A DNA stretch of 37,873 nucleotides, taken from NCBI GenBank assembly GCA_009784995.1, contig WQXE01000002.1, forward strand, positions 1-37,873, read 5' to 3'. This DNA is from Treponema sp. Its GTDB lineage: Bacteria > Spirochaetota > Spirochaetia > Treponematales > Breznakiellaceae. Position numbers and translations under genes: made by a program. This document shows, in pieces, positions 32,979-37,873 of this stretch. The notes under the pieces were generated by a model. The model saw only the letters and a list, made by a program, of their open reading frames with translations, was not told the DNA's origin and did no database searches. The stretch's first letter is position 1, and each line of letters opens with the position of its first letter.

Positions 32979-32996
32979 AGTATATGTAAAACAATA

Positions 32997-33392
32997 TTAC
33001 CTATTGCGTCTTTCTTCTTCGGATTTACATTCAATACACATAAGGGCGTAGGGAATCGCGATAAGACGATCCTGCGGGATACGTTTGCCGCACTTTATAC
33101 AATGACCGTACTTGCCCTGCTTAATACGCGTAATGGCGGATTCAATCAATTTAAGACGTTTTAATTCCTGAACGCCGATAGCTTCGATCATCTTCCTGTC
33201 GATATCATCTGACGCGATGTCGGCGACATCTTTGGGTTCCTCACCTTCCATGATTTCTTTAAAATCTTCACTGCTGGCAATCAGATTATCAACGATTTCA
33301 TTTCTTAGTGTCGTAAGAGAGGTTTCCATCTTTTCAAGGAATTCCTGATCAATCGGCGGGATCTTTTTCTTTTTTTTACCTGTCGCAGCCAT
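32997..33392 (-). CDS. DksA/TraR-family zinc finger transcription regulator
   Basis: 131 residues. Lys-rich N-terminus, a coiled-coil region (about 15-95: EFLEKMETSLTTLRNEIVDN, DDIDRKMIEAIG) and a C4 zinc finger with C98, C101, C119 and C122 (HCIKCGKR, LMCIECKS). DksA-type proteins act with ppGpp at RNA polymerase on rRNA and amino acid promoters; in this family the ppGpp role varies. GGAGGGGG precedes ATG 33392. It follows the diacylglycerol kinase-like gene by 41 bp on the same strand, so they may be one operon. Confidence 0.9.
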   Translation of the reverse strand: MAATGKKKKKIPPIDQEFLEKMETSLTTLRNEIVDNLIASSEDFKEIMEGEEPKDVADIASDDIDRKMIEAIGVQELKRLKLIESAITRIKQGKYGHCIKCGKRIPQDRLIAIPYALMCIECKSEEERRNR

Positions 33393-33433
33393 AACACCCC
33401 CTCCAGTAATTTAATGGACACAATGCCACACTT

Positions 33434-34522
33434 TTACGCTTCTGTCAATAGTTCTTCCCCAAGTTTTAACAATGGAATTTTCGGCGCGGTAAGTTCCAGT
33501 ACAGCGGGAAAATCATCGGGCTGCAGTAAAATCGCTTCGCCGTCCATCTGCGCGAGTATGGGATGTTTAACCGTAAATTCAAGACGATGCGCGTTCAAAC
33601 TGATAACATTTTTGTCACCGGTATGTTTACCTTTAGAAACCTTGCCTTTAAGCGCCAATTTTTTTAAAAGCGGCATTTTTTTTATACCGCAGACATTGCG
33701 ATCATTGGGAAGAATCTTTTGCTGAGAACCATAAGTGCGATTGCCCGTTACACCCATCGCGAGAAGAAGCAATTTTTCTTTGAACGCGTGGGTTTCCTTA
33801 TTTTTATCATTAAAAACATGTACATCAAAATAATCTACCTTGTATTTACGTTCGTAAAATAAAGTCGCTATATCAATCCAGAGTCTGTAAGAATCGCCGG
33901 GGGTTTTGCCCTTCATGTTATTGGTCATGTGAGTTACATAAGCATCCAACCCTATAGACAATATATTAAACGCGAGGAAAGGTCCCTTCCAGTTTGACGA
34001 GCCGCTTTGAGCGGTTTTTAATTGAACAGCGGGAGCGTACTCTACATGGGACGGTTTTATAAGCAAGTCTAACGCTTTTTCCATACTCGCGTTTTCCGCG
34101 CCGTCATTGCCAGTCCCCATAGGAAGGCGTAAAACCGCCAGATTGGAAAGAACATTTTCCGGCGCGTTATAAAGCGCGTGCATAACCTCGCCGTGAGTTC
34201 CGTCTCCGCCGGCGCTGATAATTAAATAGAAAGGAACAGTATCTTTTTCGGCTCTATCGATAAGTGACCTTGTAATTTCACCCGCGGAACCCTTACCTTC
34301 GGTAAGATTCATCAAAACACTTTTATAAATTGGTCTTTTCGGATTAGCTTGAGCCTTTTCACGGTACTTGGTTAATGTTTTAATCCGGCTTTCCCACCTG
34401 GATTCAATTACATATCCCCCGGCAGCGGGGTTTACGATAATTAAACAACGTAAAGGTTTTTCCGGAAATACGAGAGAACGTTCGCAAATATCTGTTAACG
34501 CCTGAGTGAAAAAATAATCCAT
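33434..34522 (-). CDS. Diacylglycerol kinase-like lipid kinase (DAGK catalytic domain)
   Basis: 362 residues. The N-terminal nucleotide-binding part has CLIIVNPAAGG (26-36), AGGDGTHGE (104-112) and PMGTGNDG (134-141), the signature of the DAGK/YegS/sphingosine kinase fold. The C-terminal beta-sandwich has QMDGEAI, typical of the family. It probably phosphorylates diacylglycerol or a related lipid in phospholipid turnover; the exact lipid is not determinable. Start ATG 34522 has no clear ribosome site and lies divergent from fucI. Confidence 0.87.
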   Translation of the reverse strand: MDYFFTQALTDICERSLVFPEKPLRCLIIVNPAAGGYVIESRWESRIKTLTKYREKAQANPKRPIYKSVLMNLTEGKGSAGEITRSLIDRAEKDTVPFYLIISAGGDGTHGEVMHALYNAPENVLSNLAVLRLPMGTGNDGAENASMEKALDLLIKPSHVEYAPAVQLKTAQSGSSNWKGPFLAFNILSIGLDAYVTHMTNNMKGKTPGDSYRLWIDIATLFYERKYKVDYFDVHVFNDKNKETHAFKEKLLLLAMGVTGNRTYGSQQKILPNDRNVCGIKKMPLLKKLALKGKVSKGKHTGDKNVISLNAHRLEFTVKHPILAQMDGEAILLQPDDFPAVLELTAPKIPLLKLGEELLTEA

Positions 34523-34635
34523 AATGTAATTTTCACACGAAATTAGGAATAAAGCAAGTTTAATTTCATTTTTTAGAATTTTATGATAGTATATTATTGA
34601 AAATTATCGTAATTAAAAATAATCAGGAGGGTTTA

Positions 34636-36429
34636 ATGGCTATAAATCGATATAAAGGACAATATCCCAAAATAGGCATAAGGCCGACAATTGACGGGCG
34701 CCAGGGTCCTTTAAAGGTGCGGGAATCTTTGGAAACTCAAACCATGAACATGGCAAAAGCCGCCAAAACACTTCTGGAAAAAAATCTTTTTTATTCCAAC
34801 GGCGAACCTGTACAAGTGGTAATCGCCGATACAACAATTGGCAGGGTTCCAGAAACCGCCGCCTGCGCCGATAAATTCCGCCGTGAAGGCGTTGATATTA
34901 CTTTGACTGTAACTCCATGCTGGTGTTACGGCAGCGAAACAATGGACATGGATCCCAATACGATTAAAGGCGTGTGGGGTTTTAACGGTACAGAACGCCC
35001 CGGAGCCGTATACCTCGCGGCGGTACTCGCGGGTCACGCTCAAAAAGGACTTCCCGCGTTCGGCATCTACGGGCACGATGTTCAGGATTTAAACGCGACA
35101 GAAATCCCCGCGGATGTACAAGAAAAATTACTGCGTTTCGGCAGAGTCGCGATTGCCGCCGCTACAATGAGGGGAAAAAGTTATCTGCAAATAGGTTCGA
35201 TATGTATGGGAATCGCGGGCTCAATTATGAACTGCGGTTTTTTTGAAGAATATCTTGGAATGAGAGTTGAAAGCGTAGACGAAGTAGAAATAATCCGCCG
35301 CATGGAAAACGGCATTTACGACGAAAAAGAATTCCAAAAAGCACTAACCTGGACAAAACAATATTGTAAAGAAGGTTTTGACAAAAACCCGAGCGATCTC
35401 CAACGCTCCCGAGCCGAGCAGGATAAGGCATGGGAATTTGTCGTTAAGATGATGTGCATCATAAAAGATATGTTCATCGGAAACCCAAACCTTCCGGATG
35501 GATGCGAAGAAGAGCGCCTTGGACACAACGCGATCGCGGGTGGCTTTCAGGGACAGCGCCAGTGGACAGACTTTTATCCCAACTGCGATTTCCCGGAATC
35601 TATGATGTGCTCTTCATTTGACTGGGAAGGCGCGCGCGAACCTTATGTTCTCGCGACAGAGAACGATACATTAAACGCGGCTGGAATGTTATTCGGAAAA
35701 CTTTTAACAGGCACCGCGCAAATATTCGCGGATGTCCGCACCTACTGGAGTCCCGAAGCTGTAAAACGCGCGACCGGTTACGACTTACAGGGAAAGGCAA
35801 AAGAAGCGGGTGGTTTTATTCACCTGATAAATTCAGGGGCTGCCTGTGTTGACGCGTGCGGCGAAATGCGCGATACAAACGGCAATGCTGTAATAAAACC
35901 TTTTTGGGAAGTAAAAGAAGAAGACTGGAAAGCCTGCATTGGAGCTACAACATGGAATCCTGCGGATTTTGGATATTTCAGAGGCGGCGGGTTTTCATCG
36001 CGCTTTATTACAAAAGCGCAAATGCCTGTTACGATGTCTCGGCTCAACCTTGTAAAAGGAATAGGTCCCACCCTTCAAATCGCGGAAGGCTGGACATTAC
36101 ATCTTCCTGATGAAGTAAGCGAAATTTTATGGAAGCGCACAGACTACACATGGCCATGCACCTGGTTCGCGCCGCGCGTTACAGGCAAGGGCGCGTTTAA
36201 ATCCGCCTACGATGTAATGAACAACTGGGGAGCTAACCACGGCTCGATTTCCTTTGGACACATAGGAGCGGATTTAATCACACTTTGTTCTATATTACGC
36301 ATCCCTGTTTGTATGCACAATGTCTGTGAAGATCAGATCTTCCGCCCCGCTTACTGGAACGCGTTCGGCATGGACAAGGAAGGGCAGGATTACAGGGCGT
36401 GCGCGGCACTCGGACCGATGTATAAGTAG
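34636..36429 (+). CDS. fucI: L-fucose isomerase
   Basis: 597 residues (591 in E. coli). Converts L-fucose to L-fuculose in a Mn-dependent ketol isomerase reaction. ATG 34636 has AGGAGG upstream; an in-frame TTG at 34597 is rejected. Conserved blocks: [67 protein letters not shown]. The metal ligand Glu in ATEND (E342) and Asp in FADVR (D366) are 24 residues apart, the spacing of E337/D361 in the E. coli enzyme. No fuculokinase or aldolase gene is in the window; a neighbouring transporter or the cytoplasmic glycosidase may feed it. Confidence 0.95.
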   Translation: MAINRYKGQYPKIGIRPTIDGRQGPLKVRESLETQTMNMAKAAKTLLEKNLFYSNGEPVQVVIADTTIGRVPETAACADKFRREGVDITLTVTPCWCYGSETMDMDPNTIKGVWGFNGTERPGAVYLAAVLAGHAQKGLPAFGIYGHDVQDLNATEIPADVQEKLLRFGRVAIAAATMRGKSYLQIGSICMGIAGSIMNCGFFEEYLGMRVESVDEVEIIRRMENGIYDEKEFQKALTWTKQYCKEGFDKNPSDLQRSRAEQDKAWEFVVKMMCIIKDMFIGNPNLPDGCEEERLGHNAIAGGFQGQRQWTDFYPNCDFPESMMCSSFDWEGAREPYVLATENDTLNAAGMLFGKLLTGTAQIFADVRTYWSPEAVKRATGYDLQGKAKEAGGFIHLINSGAACVDACGEMRDTNGNAVIKPFWEVKEEDWKACIGATTWNPADFGYFRGGGFSSRFITKAQMPVTMSRLNLVKGIGPTLQIAEGWTLHLPDEVSEILWKRTDYTWPCTWFAPRVTGKGAFKSAYDVMNNWGANHGSISFGHIGADLITLCSILRIPVCMHNVCEDQIFRPAYWNAFGMDKEGQDYRACAALGPMYK

Positions 36430-36441
36430 GATGAGCGCGCT

Positions 36442-37566
36442 GTGAAAAAACTTTTAATAATCATCATAACATTACTAATAATAATAGCCGCGTGTGACAG
36501 ATCAAAAAATACGGCTGACGAAACAGAAGAAATTGAGATTGTTCAATTTGAACAAGAAGAGATAACACCTGTTATTTTTGGTTTAATGGAAAATGAGTTT
36601 AAGGCAACTTATGATATTGGCGGAATAGTTTACAGAATTAGAATACCTTCCGATATTGAAGTCCGTAAACAACCAATGCTGGATAGTGAAATAACACATA
36701 TTCTAAGAAAAGATACGGTTATAGAAATCGTAGGTGTGGATAATATTATGTATATTATCAGAAACGACAGCGAAGAAAAAATCTTCAGGCTCGCGATTAC
36801 ATGGGGAGAAAATCATTACGGTCCTCAAAATTACGGATGGGTTTTAAGTTCAGATTTAAATATCGAAGGATGTTTCATGTCCGAGCTGCAGATAATTAAT
36901 ACACAAAAAAACGAACAGGGAAATTTGATATTAGATGTATTACATACCTTTGACGGATATGAAAATGAATTTTCCATAACCGCGTTCAGATTAGGTGAAC
37001 AAAATGTTTATACATTTTTTTGGGATTATAGAAACGAAAACTTCCATTACAGCGGCAATCCCGGTTTGTATAAATGGAATGATGAAACAAAAGAATTATT
37101 CCACATATCATATATTATAAGTGACGGATATCAAGGCTGGCGGTATATTGTTACAAATGAATTTAAATACTTAATTAAATATTCAGAAAGAAGAAACTCA
37201 CAGTTGAATGGAGTAAATATCTGGAACCTGGAAAACGATGAAACAATCCTTTCAGGCAGATACTACGGAAACTTTAAACTCGATGGAAACACTGTAGAAC
37301 TCGCGAGATATTATGATACTTACATCAGCGACGGATGGCAAAACCATGAAGGATTGGATAACTGGATATACGGGAATTATCTTACCGACAACGAAAAAGC
37401 GTTCGGAAAAAACTTTATCGAAACAAATAAAATCCCCGATGATTTAATCGAGGAAGTTGAACAGGGCTACGGCATAAAGTACATAATGTTAATGATAATC
37501 ATAGAATATGACTTTGAAACAAATACAAGAAATATTATCGACGGCAAATATATTGTCCATTCGTAA
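36442..37566 (+). CDS. Lipoprotein with SH3-like domain
   Basis: 374 residues. GTG start at 36442; AGGATGAG lies in the usual ribosome-site place. The signal is KKLLIIIITLLIIIAAC with the lipidated Cys18. Residues about 65-150 (IPSDIEVRKQPMLDSEITHI, VIEIVGVDN, NYGWVLSSDLN) look like a bacterial SH3 (SH3b) domain, usually a cell-wall or protein binding module. The rest is Tyr/Asn/Asp-rich without a known family. It lies 12 bp after fucI and 10 bp from the convergent leuS end. Function unknown. Confidence 0.72.
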   Translation: MKKLLIIIITLLIIIAACDRSKNTADETEEIEIVQFEQEEITPVIFGLMENEFKATYDIGGIVYRIRIPSDIEVRKQPMLDSEITHILRKDTVIEIVGVDNIMYIIRNDSEEKIFRLAITWGENHYGPQNYGWVLSSDLNIEGCFMSELQIINTQKNEQGNLILDVLHTFDGYENEFSITAFRLGEQNVYTFFWDYRNENFHYSGNPGLYKWNDETKELFHISYIISDGYQGWRYIVTNEFKYLIKYSERRNSQLNGVNIWNLENDETILSGRYYGNFKLDGNTVELARYYDTYISDGWQNHEGLDNWIYGNYLTDNEKAFGKNFIETNKIPDDLIEEVEQGYGIKYIMLMIIIEYDFETNTRNIIDGKYIVHS

Positions 37567-37576
37567 CTACCTTACT

Positions 37577-37873
37577 TTACTTAATTACAACATTAACAAG
37601 TTTGTCGGGAATTATAATCACTTTAACAACGGTTTGTCCTTCCAGCCATTTTTTAACATCGGGTAATGCTAACGCGGTTTTTTCAAGCTCTTCTTTTACT
37701 GTTCCTGCCGCGGCGGTAAACTTGTCGCGGATCTTACCGTTTACCTGAACTACAATGTTAACTTCGTTGTCATGTGTTAAAGCTTCGTCAAAAGACGGCC
37801 ACTTACAAAATGAAACAGATTCTTTGTTTCCAAGTTTCTCCCAAAGCTCTTCGCCAAGATGCGGAGCGTAAGC
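37577..37873 (-). CDS. leuS: Leucyl-tRNA synthetase, C-terminal fragment
   Basis: The last 98 codons of a minus-strand gene running off the right edge. The visible sequence begins AYAPHLGEELWEKLG and continues VNIVVQVNGKIRDKFTAAAG, the anticodon-binding and C-terminal domain pattern of bacterial LeuRS, ending at TAA 37577. It would charge tRNA-Leu. The gene is incomplete only because of the window boundary; the visible frame is intact. Confidence 0.9.
   Translation of the reverse strand, partial: AYAPHLGEELWEKLGNKESVSFCKWPSFDEALTHDNEVNIVVQVNGKIRDKFTAAAGTVKEELEKTALALPDVKKWLEGQTVVKVIIIPDKLVNVVIK

Noticed and set aside
34640-36110. Several antisense frames over fucI
   Set aside because: They lie on the opposite strand of a strongly conserved enzyme gene and have no independent support.

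Overview
The window is a gene-dense stretch of a bacterial chromosome that looks like a Treponema-type spirochaete, probably a free-living or gut-associated one. The support is indirect: spirochaete-style lipoprotein signals, a CHASE2 adenylate/guanylate cyclase, a CUT1 (LplA/LplB/LplC-like) sugar ABC transporter, the LL-diaminopimelate aminotransferase route to lysine, many methyl-accepting and beta-helix surface proteins, and alternating AT-rich and moderately GC-rich DNA. No rRNA or tRNA gene, CRISPR array or phage module was seen. The assignment to Treponema is an inference from gene content.

Layout. 1-4250: tyrS on the minus strand, then a complete 2.3-kb IS1595-family element (1573-3887) with perfect terminal inverted repeats, a flanking direct repeat, a transposase and a HipA-like kinase as passenger gene, inserted in a cluster of three hairpins; then a small one-TM protein. 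4257-7905: a sugar ABC transporter operon (binding lipoprotein, terminator, two permeases). 8008-9579: a RecQ helicase. 9740-15636: a GH3 glycosidase downstream of a lysine-pathway cluster (asd-lysA-dapL). 15663-24084: a seven-gene minus-strand stretch read as OmpA-like protein, beta-barrel, FecR protein, two paralogous beta-helix lipoproteins and a CHASE2 cyclase, which I interpret as an envelope-to-cyclic-nucleotide signalling unit. 24140-26257: a chemoreceptor. 26435-31369: plus-strand genes for acetate kinase, a PfkB kinase, a HExxH lipoprotein, a YdcF-like protein and a DJ-1-like protein. 31370-32996: a disordered, probably mobile region with a VapBC-type toxin-antitoxin pair, an attC-like palindrome, a gene remnant, hairpin-rich DNA and a 56-residue ORF. 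32997-37873: dksA-like, diacylglycerol kinase-like, fucI, an SH3-like lipoprotein, and the 3' end of leuS.

Together the metabolic genes point to a fermentative sugar user: oligosaccharide import, intracellular GH3 cleavage, L-fucose isomerisation and acetate formation through acetate kinase. A dispersed palindromic repeat (three copies: 9596-9737, 13143-13223, 27784-27886) occupies gene ends. The most interesting features are the IS1595 element with a HipA-like passenger and an almost leaderless consensus promoter inside its terminal repeat, the FecR/CHASE2 envelope-signalling operon, and the cassette-like vapBC island.
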